From Candidatus Gastranaerophilales bacterium (GTDB lineage Bacteria > Cyanobacteriota > Vampirovibrionia > Gastranaerophilales > Gastranaerophilaceae): DNA of 64,000 nucleotides. Where the stretch lies: contig CANQOQ010000006.1 in the NCBI GenBank assembly GCA_947625495.1, positions 19,541-83,540 on the forward strand, written 5' to 3'. Made by a program: the position numbers and the translations under genes. This document shows positions 9,105 through 19,134 of this stretch, piece after piece (position 1 is the first letter of the stretch; the number at the start of each line of letters is the position of its first letter). A model generated the notes under the pieces. That model made no database searches. It was given only the letters and a program-made list of their open reading frames with translations, and was not told the DNA's origin.

Positions 9105-10088
9105 TTATATATAATTTTTAAGATTTTTTGTAATATTATTATTTCTGCATAATTTTTTGAGTTTACTCATGGCTCTGTTTTCAATTTGCCTGATTCTTTC
9201 TCTAGAGACACCGTAATAAGTGCCGATTTCTTCAAGAGTTTTCTTTTCACCGTTATCATCAAGTCCATAGCGCATAATTAGGACATTGCGTTCTTTTTCG
9301 CTCAAGTGATTAAGCATTTTTTTAATGTCGCAAAATAAATTATCCTGAGTTACTTTAGTATCAGGGGATAGTGTAGATTCATCCACAATAAAGTCAGATA
9401 ATTTAGTATTTTCATCTTTTTGATTAGCAGGAGATTCAATACTAATAGTACCTTGAGCAGATTCAATTAAAGAAGATAATTTTTGAACCGGCATGCCGAT
9501 TTTATATGCAATTTCCTCTTTAGTGGGGGCGGCACCGTTTTCTATGGTTAAATCAAGAGAAATTTTCTTAATTTTACTTAAAGTTTCAATCATGTGAACG
9601 GGAAGCCTTATTAGACGTGATTTGTCTGCAATTGCTCTTGTAATTGCCTGCTGAATCCACCATGTGGCATAAGTAGAAAATTTATAACCTTTTGAATAGT
9701 CGAATTTTTCTGCGGCTCTCATAAGCCCCATATTGCCTTCCTGAATAAGGTCAAGAAAAGAAAGACCTCTTCCTATATATTTTTTTGCAATGCTAACAAC
9801 GAGCCTTAAATTGGCGTTAACCAGTATTTTTTTTGCTTTTTCCGAATTTTCTTCCTTAATTTTTTTTGCTATTTCAAGTTCTTCTTCATTACTCAAAAGT
9901 TTAATTTTGCCTATTTGCTGCAGATAAATTTTAACTGAATCATCAGCAATGGCACTGTTTTGAGTTTCAGGCAGTTTTGGCTCTTCAACATTCTTAAAAA
10001 TATCATCATCATCAAGCTGCAAAACCAAATCACCCTGATTTTGGTCATTATCATTGCTTAACTGAAAATCATCCACGCTATCGGACAT
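9105..10088 (-). CDS. Sigma-70 family (RpoD/SigA-like) sigma factor
   Basis: The protein has 327 residues from the ATG at 10088, which has GGAGG seven bases upstream. A longer frame exists but would overlap rlmB by 77 bases. Region 1.2 is seen at [16 protein letters not shown]. Region 2 runs through [20 protein letters not shown] and [14 protein letters not shown]. Region 4 ends with the helix-turn-helix at [15 protein letters not shown]. The acidic N-terminus (about 50 residues) is short and there is no large region 1.1. It could therefore be the housekeeping factor or a group 2 paralogue. Confidence 0.9.
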   Translation of the reverse strand: MSDSVDDFQLSNDNDQNQGDLVLQLDDDDIFKNVEEPKLPETQNSAIADDSVKIYLQQIGKIKLLSNEEELEIAKKIKEENSEKAKKILVNANLRLVVSIAKKYIGRGLSFLDLIQEGNMGLMRAAEKFDYSKGYKFSTYATWWIQQAITRAIADKSRLIRLPVHMIETLSKIKKISLDLTIENGAAPTKEEIAYKIGMPVQKLSSLIESAQGTISIESPANQKDENTKLSDFIVDESTLSPDTKVTQDNLFCDIKKMLNHLSEKERNVLIMRYGLDDNGEKKTLEEIGTYYGVSRERIRQIENRAMSKLKKLCRNNNITKNLKNYI

Positions 10089-10110
10089 TTTTGCCTCCAA
10101 TAATAAACTA

Positions 10111-10863
10111 TTATACACTAATCCCCGATTTTTGCACCGATTGCTTGACAGATTCATAAATAATAATACTTGCTGCATTTGCCACATTTAATGAGTCAAA
10201 ATCAGAAAGCATAGGTATTTTTACTCTAAAGTCAGATTGTTTCAGTATAGTGCCGGAAATTCCTTCCTTTTCGGAGCCCATGACTATTGCAAAATTCATA
10301 TTGCAATAATCAATTTCATAGTAATTATCCTTAGCATTTATATCTGTTGCAATTATCCAGAAGTCGTTATTTTTAAGCTTATCAATTACAGCCGGAAGAC
10401 TATTAACCATTATTATATCAATATGGTTAACGGCGCCTGCCGAAGATTTCTCTACTGTAGCATTAACATTTGCATTCCTTCTTGAAGGGAAAATAACGGC
10501 ATTAAAACCTGCACATACTGCTGTTCTTATTATTGAACCAAAATTATGCGGGTCTTCTATTCCGTCCAATATTACTACTTTCTTATTTCCTTTTATATCT
10601 TTTTTTATAAAATCATCAATATCTGTATATTTTATCGGGGCAACATACGCTATAACCCCTTGATGTGAATATTCCTTAAATTGTGTGAATTTCTCCTTCG
10701 GTAAAAACTGAAATACAATCCCTTTTTGTTTTGCTAAATCTATAATTTGGGAGATTTTACCGTCATCCTTAATCCCTTTCATTAATATTATTTTATTAAC
10801 TTCCCGCGCTCCTTTTACAAGCAGTTCAATTACATTATTTCGTCCAAAAATATAATTTTCCAT
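10111..10863 (-). CDS. rlmB: SpoU/TrmH-family 2'-O-methyltransferase, RlmB-like
   Basis: A 250-residue SPOUT enzyme. The N-terminal substrate-binding domain starts [15 protein letters not shown]. The SPOUT knot carries [16 protein letters not shown], then GSEKEGIS and [15 protein letters not shown], the three classical SpoU motifs. RlmB-type enzymes methylate the 2'-OH of a guanosine in 23S rRNA; a tRNA target cannot be excluded. The gene is followed 22 bases later by the sigma-70 gene. Confidence 0.88.
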   Translation of the reverse strand: MENYIFGRNNVIELLVKGAREVNKIILMKGIKDDGKISQIIDLAKQKGIVFQFLPKEKFTQFKEYSHQGVIAYVAPIKYTDIDDFIKKDIKGNKKVVILDGIEDPHNFGSIIRTAVCAGFNAVIFPSRRNANVNATVEKSSAGAVNHIDIIMVNSLPAVIDKLKNNDFWIIATDINAKDNYYEIDYCNMNFAIVMGSEKEGISGTILKQSDFRVKIPMLSDFDSLNVANAASIIIYESVKQSVQKSGISV

Positions 10864-10982
10864 AAATTTCTCATATATTTAAATTATGACATTTTTTACT
10901 ATATAAGGCATTATTAATAATAACTATTGTATTATACATTAAATGGTATAGTTGTTACAAAAAATTTAATACGTTAAGTTTC

Positions 10983-11011
10983 TTGTCAAAAATGCCAATA
11001 ACAATTATTAT
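10983..11011 (+). promoter_or_regulatory. Sigma-A-type promoter of the pil genes
   Basis: TTGTCA and TATTAT are separated by 17 bases, about 40 bases ahead of the PilM-like start codon. The match to the -35/-10 consensus is good in position and spacing. Confidence 0.6.
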
Positions 11012-11050
11012 TATTATAATGAAGTTTTAAGGTACAAAAATAGGTTGATT

Positions 11051-12742
11051 ATGAGTGAATTGTTAGAAAAAATAGGATTTAAGAAAAAGATACATGTTGG
11101 TATTTCTTTATCTGTTAATAATTTTATAGAGCTTGTTTGTGTTGATAAGAACTCTAAGAATGTTACAAGATACGCATCAGGCAATATAAAATATAATAAT
11201 GCGATAAGAGAAATTATAGATTTTGACGAATTCCAAGAGGTGGTCGAAAGCTTATTTGAAGAAGCAGGACTTGACCCAAAGGAATGTAGTGTTACATTAA
11301 ATCTGCCAAATGTACATTTCGGAATTTCCACACTTGAAACAGCTGCGGATACTCCTTATATAATCGAAAATCTTCAAAGTGAATTGGAAGATTTATATAT
11401 CTTTAAAAGAAATGAACCTGTAATATCATATTCATTTATTAATTCTGCTGATAAAGACCATCCTAAAATTATCTATAGTGCCATCCAAACAAATGTTATC
11501 GGAAGAATAATTGAAATATTTGATAATATGCAGGCAGATCTTGTAAGAATAGATAATTCTATTTCTTCTCTTTTAAAATCACTGCAATATTGCGACAGAT
11601 TCAGCAGGTATTTTGAAAAAAGTCAAAATACAGCGGTGTTGTTAATTACTCCAAACAGCTATCATATGTTTTATATGAACGCTAATAATGTTGTTGATTA
11701 TGTAGAAGAACCTATAGCAATAAAATCTTTCTCAATAGATGAATTATATACAAATATTTCAAAAACAGCTATAGAAATGTTGGAAAAACATTCACCCTCT
11801 TCTTTATTAATAATAAGTGAAACGGATGAAGTAAAATCAGAATTGATGTCATCAAGAATTAATTTTAGCGGTGATGTTGATTGTGTAAATAAAAGTGTAA
11901 ATAACAGCGAGAAATTTATAGAAGTTTTAAGTTCAGGCAGTGAAATAGACGAAAATATGATTTCATATTTAACAATAGAAGCGGTAGGGGCTGCTGTTGC
12001 CGATTATGCCGAATATCCTTTGAATATTAATTTTATGCCTTTAGAAAGAATTAATCCTAATTTAGTTGAAGTTTTCGGATATGAGGTAGATTTTTACAGA
12101 TTTTTATTGATTTTAGCAGGTGTAGCTGTTCTTGGAGCTGTGGTTTTCGGACTTATTTTAAAATCATTCTTCCAAAGCCGGATTGACAGTGTTAATGATT
12201 CAAACAGAACAAAACAAGAAGAAATCCAAGTATTTCAAAGAAAAACAACTGCAAATCTCGAAGGCGGAAAGAAAAATATTTTCCCGACTTTAAAGAAAAT
12301 TGTAGATAATAATACTGCGGTTATAACAGCATATAACTTGTTGTCAACGGATATCCCCGAGAATGTGTACATAAAGAAATTTGTTACAAATTCAGAAGGC
12401 GGTATAGGAATACTTGGAGAAGCAAAGACAAGTGATTTGGCTGAAACCTTTGCAAGCAGACTCGGAGCTAAAAATCAAGATTTAACACTGTCCAAAATTT
12501 CAATAAATTCAGCTAATGATTTGCTTCCGAGCAAAATGGCCGAAGGTTTTACATTTGAAATTAAGACGAAAAGTGTAGATGTTGCTTTAAATGAAGAAGA
12601 AGATTTAATCAGAGCAAATATAGAAAATACAATTACAGGTATAAATACGCCTGTTTACAACAGCGGATATCCTTCCGGCGGTGTAAACGGACAAGGTATT
12701 GAGGCTCCTAAATCGGTAACTCCGCCTCCGCCTATTATTTAA
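11051..12742 (+). CDS. PilM-PilN fusion, type IV pilus inner-membrane assembly protein
   Basis: 563 residues from the ATG at 11051. Residues 1 to about 345 resemble the actin-like PilM fold (IHVGISLSVNNFIELVCV at the N-terminus, later TLNLPNVHFGIS). One transmembrane helix lies near 348-373. The C-terminal 190 residues are extracytoplasmic and look PilN-like: coiled coil, then VYIKKFVTNSEGGIGILGEA. A Pro-rich tail ends the protein. In standard systems PilM is cytoplasmic and PilN is a separate bitopic protein, so this would be a fusion of the two. It is followed by a PilO-like gene. The platform would link the pilus motor to the secretin. The assignment is by layout and local motifs. Confidence 0.65.
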   Translation: MSELLEKIGFKKKIHVGISLSVNNFIELVCVDKNSKNVTRYASGNIKYNNAIREIIDFDEFQEVVESLFEEAGLDPKECSVTLNLPNVHFGISTLETAADTPYIIENLQSELEDLYIFKRNEPVISYSFINSADKDHPKIIYSAIQTNVIGRIIEIFDNMQADLVRIDNSISSLLKSLQYCDRFSRYFEKSQNTAVLLITPNSYHMFYMNANNVVDYVEEPIAIKSFSIDELYTNISKTAIEMLEKHSPSSLLIISETDEVKSELMSSRINFSGDVDCVNKSVNNSEKFIEVLSSGSEIDENMISYLTIEAVGAAVADYAEYPLNINFMPLERINPNLVEVFGYEVDFYRFLLILAGVAVLGAVVFGLILKSFFQSRIDSVNDSNRTKQEEIQVFQRKTTANLEGGKKNIFPTLKKIVDNNTAVITAYNLLSTDIPENVYIKKFVTNSEGGIGILGEAKTSDLAETFASRLGAKNQDLTLSKISINSANDLLPSKMAEGFTFEIKTKSVDVALNEEEDLIRANIENTITGINTPVYNSGYPSGGVNGQGIEAPKSVTPPPPII

Positions 12743-12771
12743 CTTTTGTATTAAGACAAGTTGAGGAAATT

Positions 12772-13356
12772 ATGAATAAAAAAAATAAACAATTGATTCC
12801 GTTATGTTTTGTAATTGCAGTAGTATTGTTCTTTGGGCTTATTTATACTACGGTCAGTTCTACATTTGAAGAATATAAAAATACGGGAACTTCGGGTAAT
12901 GTTGTTGATGCCCAGCTTAATAAGGCAAAATCTGAATTTAATGATTCGGTTAAGCAGAAAAAAGAAAATGAAACTCAAATGCAGTCTATCAAACAGGTAT
13001 TTGAAACAAAAGAAAATTCAGATGGTGAAAACCTTGGCGCTTTTGGTACCATGTTTGAGGATATTATAAAACTTATTCAATCTAACAGTTTATTAATCCG
13101 CTCAATCGAATATGATATGAGACCTGCTGAAGATCAAATTTATTTGAATTATCTTGATATTTATAATGTCTGTGAATTGAAGTTCTTTCTTGTAGGTACA
13201 TATACACAATTAAAATCTTTATTGAAAGAATTAACAACAACGTTTCCGTATCTTGTTTCTATATCAAGGATGAATGTTACGGCATTCACGGGTAATACTG
13301 ATTATATTTTGATAAATTTATCAATTACATTATATTCTAAGAAACCCAGAAAATAA
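12772..13356 (+). CDS. PilO-like type IV pilus assembly protein
   Basis: A bitopic protein of 194 residues with one N-terminal transmembrane helix (about 7-29). A coiled-coil region follows (about 45-85), then a compact alpha/beta domain with FFLVGTYTQLKSLLKELTTT, which is typical of PilO's ferredoxin-like domain. It starts 29 bases after the PilM-PilN gene with GAGG before the ATG. It would pair with PilN in the inner-membrane alignment complex. The stop codon lies two bases from that of the convergent XRE gene, and no terminator is visible between them. Confidence 0.65.
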   Translation: MNKKNKQLIPLCFVIAVVLFFGLIYTTVSSTFEEYKNTGTSGNVVDAQLNKAKSEFNDSVKQKKENETQMQSIKQVFETKENSDGENLGAFGTMFEDIIKLIQSNSLLIRSIEYDMRPAEDQIYLNYLDIYNVCELKFFLVGTYTQLKSLLKELTTTFPYLVSISRMNVTAFTGNTDYILINLSITLYSKKPRK

Positions 13357-13358
13357 GA

Positions 13359-13778
13359 TTATTTAATTTGAAAAGAACATTTACTGCATTGCGCTTTAGG
13401 GTGCAATGCAATATTATTTTCAAGGTCAATAAGCCGAACTATTTTAGTATTCAATTTAGATGAGCACATAGGACATCTAAGATTTTCTGTTTCTCCTGAT
13501 AATATTGCTTTTTTAACATCATTGATATATTTTTCACTGACTATATCGTAAGAATCGAGCATAATACGTTCATACTGTTTTATATCAACAGGATTAAGCT
13601 TTAAAGCTTTAGCAAGTTTTTGTCTTATTGTTGCGGGCAGGAATAAGTCTTTACCTGCTTCAATATCTTCAATAGTTTCAATAGGAATGGCAGATTTCTT
13701 TGATAATCCGATAACAGAAAGACCCGCTTTTTCACGAGTCTCTCTTATAAATTCCGACAGTGATTTTTCGTATGCCAT
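13359..13778 (-). CDS. XRE-type HTH protein with C-terminal zinc ribbon
   Basis: About 139 residues from the ATG at 13778, four bases after the secF stop. An upstream in-frame ATG would overlap secF by 35 bases. Residues about 7-60 form an XRE helix-turn-helix (REKAGLSVIGLSKKSAIPIE). The C-terminus holds CPMC and CSKC about 30 residues apart, a probable zinc ribbon. The pairing suggests a DNA-binding regulator, but no target is evident. It is probably co-transcribed with secDF. Confidence 0.65.
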   Translation of the reverse strand: MAYEKSLSEFIRETREKAGLSVIGLSKKSAIPIETIEDIEAGKDLFLPATIRQKLAKALKLNPVDIKQYERIMLDSYDIVSEKYINDVKKAILSGETENLRCPMCSSKLNTKIVRLIDLENNIALHPKAQCSKCSFQIK

Positions 13779-13782
13779 TTTA

Positions 13783-14763
13783 TTATGCCTTTGCCTTTTT
13801 TGCTTGTGCCCTGTCATTCCACAAAGCTATTAAAGTATTTGCAAAGAATATACTTGAATAAGTACCTATAATAACACCTAAAATCATAACAAGTACGAAG
13901 TCTTTAGTAGTAACTCCGCCGAAGAAATATAGAGCACCTAAAGTTAATAATGTTGTTAACGATGTATTTATACTTCTTGCCAGTGTTTGATTAACGGAGG
14001 CATTAACAATCTCATCATAGGTAGCTTTTTTAGAATAGAATTTTAAATTTTCTCTTACTCTGTCAAAAACAACGATTGTGTTATTTACGCTGTAACCAAG
14101 AACTGTAAGTATTGCGGTTATGAATAAACTGTCTATAGTAGTTCCGTAGAATAGTCCGAATAGTGAAAATACGCCTACAACAAATAAAACATCATGAAAT
14201 AATGCTAAACATGCAACTACCGCAAATTCAAAATGGAATCTTAATGTCAGGTATATAACAATTGCAAGAAGTGCTAAGCTTATTGCTATAAGTGAATTAA
14301 CAAATAATTGTTTACCAAGCAAAGGCCCGACTGAATTTACCTGAACAAGCTGAGCATCAGGATAGTCACTTGAAATAACTTTTGTTACTTCATCAATTGT
14401 TTCATTTTGTCCGTCTTTTGAAAATTTTGTTTTTATAGAAATTATGTTTTTTATTGAATCATTTTCGGAGGTCGCAGGTTTTAAAATTTGAATGACAGGA
14501 TTTTCAATATTATTATTTGATAAATCAATTCTTATTTTACCTATTTCATTAGTAGATATATCCTTATTAACGGAGTATTGAAGTATTGTACCACCTGTAA
14601 AATCAATACCTACGAGTAGTGGTGTATGAGTAGGATATGTTTTTACCGACCAGAGCATAGCAATGACCCCTGGCAAAAGTAATATAAATGAAATAGCGAG
14701 CCAAAGCCACCTGTATTTAATAACATCTATAATTTTTTTTGTGTCTAAAACACTGTATGACAT
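13783..14763 (-). CDS. secF: Protein translocase subunit SecF
   Basis: A 326-residue polytopic protein with the SecF pattern: one N-terminal helix, a periplasmic domain opening LLVGIDFTGGTILQY, then five C-terminal helices. The conserved segments FHDVLFVVGVF, LTVLGYSVNNTIVVFDRVRE and RSINTSLTTLLTLGALYFFG are all visible. With SecD it uses proton motive force to help pull exported proteins across the inner membrane. It lies 18 bases after secD and is clearly co-transcribed. GGAG precedes the ATG. Confidence 0.96.
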   Translation of the reverse strand: MSYSVLDTKKIIDVIKYRWLWLAISFILLLPGVIAMLWSVKTYPTHTPLLVGIDFTGGTILQYSVNKDISTNEIGKIRIDLSNNNIENPVIQILKPATSENDSIKNIISIKTKFSKDGQNETIDEVTKVISSDYPDAQLVQVNSVGPLLGKQLFVNSLIAISLALLAIVIYLTLRFHFEFAVVACLALFHDVLFVVGVFSLFGLFYGTTIDSLFITAILTVLGYSVNNTIVVFDRVRENLKFYSKKATYDEIVNASVNQTLARSINTSLTTLLTLGALYFFGGVTTKDFVLVMILGVIIGTYSSIFFANTLIALWNDRAQAKKAKA

Positions 14764-14781
14764 TTCATAATCTCCTTAAAA

Positions 14782-16080
14782 TTAGTCCAATACTCCAAAT
14801 TTAGCTTTTTCGCGCTCGGTTTCCGCTGCTTCATAAGCTTGATTAATATCTGATTCTTTTAATCCAAACATAGCGGGATACTTTAATTGTCCCGTACCGA
14901 ATATTAAGTGCATTAGATTTTTAGTAACAGTAATTGCGGAAAACATACTCAACATTACACCTATTGCAAGAGTAAGAGCAAATCCTTTTACAATGTTTGA
15001 ACCCAAGAAATAAAGAATAACACAAATAATAATTGTAGACATATTAGAGTCAAAAATACTTGTAAATGCTCTGTCAAATCCTGAGTTAATAGCAGTAAAA
15101 AGAGTTCTTCCCGATTTTAATTCTTCTTTTGTTCTTTCAAAAATGAGGATGTTAGCGTCAACCGCCATACCAATACTTAATATGAATCCTGCGATACCTG
15201 CAAGAGTTAATGTAACGGGTACTGCTTTAAATATTGCAAATACAAGCAAAGAATAAATAATAAGTGCTATATTAGCAATTAATCCTGGAACTCTGTACCA
15301 AATGAGCATAAATAACATAACGGCAGCTATACCAATAAAGCCTGCAATTTTACTTTTATGTAAGCTGTCAGCTCCTAAAGTCGGGCCTACCGTATTTTCT
15401 TCAATTATTTCGGCAGGTACGGGAAGTGCTCCGGCGTTTAAGAAATCAACGACTTTCTTTGCCTCATCATGAGTAAATTCGCCTGTTATTTGAGCATTAC
15501 CGCCTGTAATTTCAGCTTGAACAACGGGTTGAGAAATGTTCTCACCGTTAAAATATATCGCAATCGGATAATGGAGAAATTCTCTTGTTAATTTAGCGAA
15601 TTTTTCCGCACCGTTAAGATTAAATTGTAATGAAATAAGCCATTTGCCTGCTGCATCTGTTCCTACTTCAGCTTTTTTAAGGTCTTCACCTGATAGTCCT
15701 GATGATTCAAATCCGACTACATTACCGTTTTCTATTATCGGTTTTTTAAAATCAAGTTCTGCTGTTTCACCTATGATTTCTCTTGCATACTTTGGATCTG
15801 CAACGTTAGGTATTTCAACGAGCAACCTGCGTTCTCCCATTCTTTGAACCATTGTTTCAGATACGCCTAATGCATTAACTCTGTTTTCAATAGCTGCTTT
15901 AAGACCGTCCATTGTATCATTATCGATAGTCGGTATATTGGCTGTTGTTTGTGCTTCAAGAACTATTCTTGAACCTCCGACTAAATCAAGCCCCAACGGA
16001 ATCGGCTTTACTTTTATAATTACAATGGAAATAATAGCAAGAATTACTATTGCCCAGAACATAATTATTTTATTTTTCAT
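14782..16080 (-). CDS. secD: Protein translocase subunit SecD
   Basis: A 432-residue protein with an N-terminal helix, then the GLDLVGGSRIVLEAQ motif and a P1 domain containing VNALGVSE. Six C-terminal helices include GMAVDANILIFERTKEEL and a SNMSTIIICVILYFLG segment. The length is at the compact end of the SecD family. It is the first gene of the secD-secF pair, with AGGGGAT upstream of the ATG. It is divergent from recA. Confidence 0.96.
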   Translation of the reverse strand: MKNKIIMFWAIVILAIISIVIIKVKPIPLGLDLVGGSRIVLEAQTTANIPTIDNDTMDGLKAAIENRVNALGVSETMVQRMGERRLLVEIPNVADPKYAREIIGETAELDFKKPIIENGNVVGFESSGLSGEDLKKAEVGTDAAGKWLISLQFNLNGAEKFAKLTREFLHYPIAIYFNGENISQPVVQAEITGGNAQITGEFTHDEAKKVVDFLNAGALPVPAEIIEENTVGPTLGADSLHKSKIAGFIGIAAVMLFMLIWYRVPGLIANIALIIYSLLVFAIFKAVPVTLTLAGIAGFILSIGMAVDANILIFERTKEELKSGRTLFTAINSGFDRAFTSIFDSNMSTIIICVILYFLGSNIVKGFALTLAIGVMLSMFSAITVTKNLMHLIFGTGQLKYPAMFGLKESDINQAYEAAETEREKAKFGVLD

Positions 16081-16233
16081 AAATATCCCCTATAAATAAT
16101 AAAATACTGATTTAATTTTAACAAAAAAAAAACGGGCATACATAAAATAATAAATTATGTTGCAAAAAGTAAATTAATACTTTTATTTATAAGGGAATGT
16201 TATAATGTTTACTGTAGAAAAAAGGAACAGAAA

Positions 16234-17262
16234 ATGGTTGTAAAAGAAAAAGAACAAGAAACGGTAAATATTTCCGAAGAAAGGAAAAAAGCACTTAAAG
16301 TTGCTATAGATAAAATTGAAAAAGATTTTGGAAAAGGTTCAATAATGCGTCTTGGCGACAAGCCTGCAGTAAATGTTGAAACTATATCAACAGGGGCTTT
16401 GTCATTGGATGTGGCATTGGGTATTGGCGGAGTTCCCAGAGGCAGAATTATTGAAGTTTATGGACCTGAAGCAAGCGGAAAAACCACACTTGCTCAGCAT
16501 ATAGTTGCAGAATGTCAAAAAAAAGGCGGTATCGCAGCGTTCGTTGATGCGGAACACGCTCTTGATCCTGAATATGCCAGAAATCTTGGAGTTAATGTTG
16601 ATGAACTTCTGATTTCTCAGCCTGATACAGGTGAACAAGCATTGGAAATAACAGAAGAACTTGTTCGTTCGGCTGCTGTAGATATTGTTGTTGTTGACTC
16701 CGTTGCTGCTCTTGTTCCTAAAGATGAAATAGAAGGAGCAATGGAAGATAAACAAATGGGGCTTCAGGCTAGATTAATGTCTAAGGCTTTAAGAAAATTA
16801 ACGGGTATTGTAAGTAAAACGAATACGACAGTTATATTTATTAACCAGTTAAGACAAAAAATAGGCGTTATGTACGGAAATCCCGAAACTACAACAGGCG
16901 GTAATGCCCTTAAATACTATGCAAGCATAAGACTTGATATCAGAAAAACCGAAACTCTTAAAAAAGATGATAAAGAAATAGGTAACAGAGTTAAAGTCAA
17001 AGTTGTTAAAAATAAGGTAGCGCCTCCGTTTAGAATCGCCGAATTTGATATTATATACGGTAAAGGTATCAGTAAATCCGGTTGTATTATTGATATGGCA
17101 GTTAATCTTGATATTATAAAAAAAGCAGGTGCTTGGTTCAGCTATAATGATGAGAAATTAGGTCAAGGCCGTGATAAGGTTAAAGACTTATTCGCTGAAA
17201 ATCCTAAACTTGAAGCAGAAATTGAACAAAAGGTTCGTGAAGCTCTTAAGGATAAAGAATAA
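16234..17262 (+). CDS. recA: Recombinase RecA
   Basis: 342 residues, full length. The Walker A motif is GPEASGKTT (about 73-81), loop L1 contains [10 protein letters not shown], and loop L2 begins [13 protein letters not shown]. RecA forms filaments on single-stranded DNA, carries out strand exchange and triggers the SOS response. AGGAAC precedes the ATG. A TATAAT lies at 16201-16206 but its -35 partner is weak. I saw no clear LexA box of the GAAC-N4-GTTC kind. It ends in a strong terminator. Confidence 0.98.
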   Translation: MVVKEKEQETVNISEERKKALKVAIDKIEKDFGKGSIMRLGDKPAVNVETISTGALSLDVALGIGGVPRGRIIEVYGPEASGKTTLAQHIVAECQKKGGIAAFVDAEHALDPEYARNLGVNVDELLISQPDTGEQALEITEELVRSAAVDIVVVDSVAALVPKDEIEGAMEDKQMGLQARLMSKALRKLTGIVSKTNTTVIFINQLRQKIGVMYGNPETTTGGNALKYYASIRLDIRKTETLKKDDKEIGNRVKVKVVKNKVAPPFRIAEFDIIYGKGISKSGCIIDMAVNLDIIKKAGAWFSYNDEKLGQGRDKVKDLFAENPKLEAEIEQKVREALKDKE

Positions 17263-17267
17263 TTTTT

Positions 17268-17297
17268 AAAGAAACTGCCATAAAGGCAGTTTCTTTT
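17268..17297. terminator. Intrinsic terminator after recA
   Basis: AAAGAAACTGCC pairs perfectly with GGCAGTTTCTTT across a five-base loop and is followed by T6. It probably also serves the convergent prepilin peptidase gene. Confidence 0.9.
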
Positions 17298-18302
17298 TTA
17301 AAATATTATTTGTTTTATAAATGCCGTAATGTATTTACCGAAAAATAGCATTAAAAACGATGAAAATAATAATGCAGGTCCAAATGGTACCGAATTGAAT
17401 CCTTTTTCATTTACAGTCTGTTTTAGCCCTGTTATTGTTTTTATTGCAGTGAATATTAATATAATTATAAATCCTAAAGTTATAATTAAATTTAAAGTAA
17501 ATACATTAGAAAGAATAAAATATATTGCGGCAAAAATTATGAAGGTCGAAATATAAATAAGTAATTTTGTTTCTTTTTGTTTATATAGGTTAATTAAAAA
17601 AGAAGGAAGAATGCAGACAGCTTGAAAAATAACCGCAGAAGCAACTGCAGCAATAAAATATTTAATACCTAATAATGCGCCTGCTCCTGCCGCTAAATAT
17701 GTATCACCTTCAGCAAATGCACGTTTATACTTATTTACATATTCATTAACGGTTGAATTGTTTTCTTCCTGTTTATCTTTTTTTATAAGATAATATGAAC
17801 CTTTTGCAATTAATTCCATAATTATTGCCGAAAATAAAAAACCGGTCAGCGCAAAATATATATTATTTTCAATAATGGAATATATAATTGCGGTTATTAT
17901 AAAAATCCAGCAATGACTGTCAAAAACTGTTTCTTCTTTTATATCGGTTATTGTTATTACAATAGAAATTGATAGTAAAATTAGTAAAAGAAGCGTTTTT
18001 AATGTGAATCCGAAACATGAAAACACGCTCCAATATATTAATGCTGTCATGGCTTCTACTAAAGGATATTGCAGGCTGACTTTTTCTTTACAGTTTCTGC
18101 ATTTACCTTTAAAAATCAAAAAATAAGATATAACCGGAATATTGTCATACCACTTAATAGGGCTGTTGCATTTAGGACATTTAGAAGAAGGCAAGACTAT
18201 TGATTCATTTGATAATGCTCTTAGTGCAACTACGTTTAGAAAACTTCCTATACAGGCTCCCGTAATAATCATAAAAATTGAATAAAATAAATAATCACTC
18301 AT
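17298..18302 (-). CDS. pilD: Type IV prepilin peptidase (A24 family, PilD-like)
   Basis: About 334 residues from the ATG at 18302 (a TTG 12 bases upstream is in frame). The N-terminal methylase-type part has GSFLNVVALRAL and two CxxC pairs (CPKC, CRNC) that bind zinc. The peptidase part has the two catalytic aspartates in DIKEETVFD and GDTYL. Eight or so transmembrane helices are visible. The enzyme cleaves and N-methylates prepilins. It follows a sigma factor gene by 14 bases and presumably serves the PilMNO system 4 kb away. At about 334 residues it is longer than most homologues because of extra C-terminal helices. Confidence 0.9.
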   Translation of the reverse strand: MSDYLFYSIFMIITGACIGSFLNVVALRALSNESIVLPSSKCPKCNSPIKWYDNIPVISYFLIFKGKCRNCKEKVSLQYPLVEAMTALIYWSVFSCFGFTLKTLLLLILLSISIVITITDIKEETVFDSHCWIFIITAIIYSIIENNIYFALTGFLFSAIIMELIAKGSYYLIKKDKQEENNSTVNEYVNKYKRAFAEGDTYLAAGAGALLGIKYFIAAVASAVIFQAVCILPSFLINLYKQKETKLLIYISTFIIFAAIYFILSNVFTLNLIITLGFIIILIFTAIKTITGLKQTVNEKGFNSVPFGPALLFSSFLMLFFGKYITAFIKQIIF

Positions 18303-18316
18303 AAAATATCTCAATT

Positions 18317-19105
18317 CTATGCAATATTTTCTTTTTCAGACAATATAAATAACAAGTTATTTAGTGCTTTTTTTAATCTTCTTGAAACTTGCATTTGAGA
18401 AATTCCTAATTTATTAGCTATTTGAGTTTGGCTCATATCTTCAAAATAGTTCATGACAACAACTTCACGGAGTTTTAAATCAAGTTTTTTAATTGCTTCC
18501 GATATGAGAATTTTATCTTCCTGAAAAGATTCAAGATTGTAATGATTATCATCGGCAATTTTATCAAAAAGAGAAAGTGACTCATCATTTCCGGATGTAA
18601 TAAACTGATCCAGAGAAATAGTCTGTTTCCTTCTCTCGACGTCAATAACTTCTTTAATTTTGCCGACCGAAGTCCCAAGTTCCTCTGCTATCATAGCTTC
18701 AGTTGGTTCATTACCTTTATCATCTTTTAATTTTTGCATTAATTTGTTGACTCTGTATGCAAGTTCATAAATTTCCCTAGGCGCTTTAATCATAGAGACT
18801 TTATCACGTAAGTAATGTCTTATTTCGCCTGTAATTAAATATGTGGCGTAAGTTTTGAAATTTTCGCTGACTTCAGGATTATAAAGCTGAATAGCTTTGA
18901 CAAGTCCGACACTTCCTACTTGAATTATATCTTCAACCGGATCGGTATTTCTTCTCGCAAGTCCTCTTGATATTTTTTTTACAAGCGGCATGGCGGCAAG
19001 TGCAATTATATTCTGCAAATGTTTTTTCTGTTTTTCATCTTCCGTTGACTTATATAATTTAAGCCATTCGCCTATTTCTTCATAATTTACTGTATAATCA
19101 GCCAC
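18317..19105 (-). CDS. SigB/SigF-type alternative sigma factor
   Basis: A 262-residue protein starting at GTG with GAGGAT upstream. Region 2 includes EDIIQVGSVGLVKAIQLYNP and FKTYATYLITGEIRHYLRDK. Region 3 carries EAMIAEELGTSVGKIKEVID. Region 4 has MSQTQIANKLGISQMQVSRRL. This is the group 3 layout of stress, sporulation and motility factors. In cyanobacteria the SigF relative controls pilus genes, and here the gene is fused into one transcription unit with a prepilin peptidase, which fits such a role. The regulon is inferred. Confidence 0.88.
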   Translation of the reverse strand: MADYTVNYEEIGEWLKLYKSTEDEKQKKHLQNIIALAAMPLVKKISRGLARRNTDPVEDIIQVGSVGLVKAIQLYNPEVSENFKTYATYLITGEIRHYLRDKVSMIKAPREIYELAYRVNKLMQKLKDDKGNEPTEAMIAEELGTSVGKIKEVIDVERRKQTISLDQFITSGNDESLSLFDKIADDNHYNLESFQEDKILISEAIKKLDLKLREVVVMNYFEDMSQTQIANKLGISQMQVSRRLKKALNNLLFILSEKENIA

Positions 19106-19134
19106 TATATTATCCTCTTGTCTTTATTATTATA

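Noticed and set aside
16150..16233. LexA/SOS box before recA
   Set aside because: No GAAC-N4-GTTC or CTG-N10-CAG palindrome was found in the upstream region.
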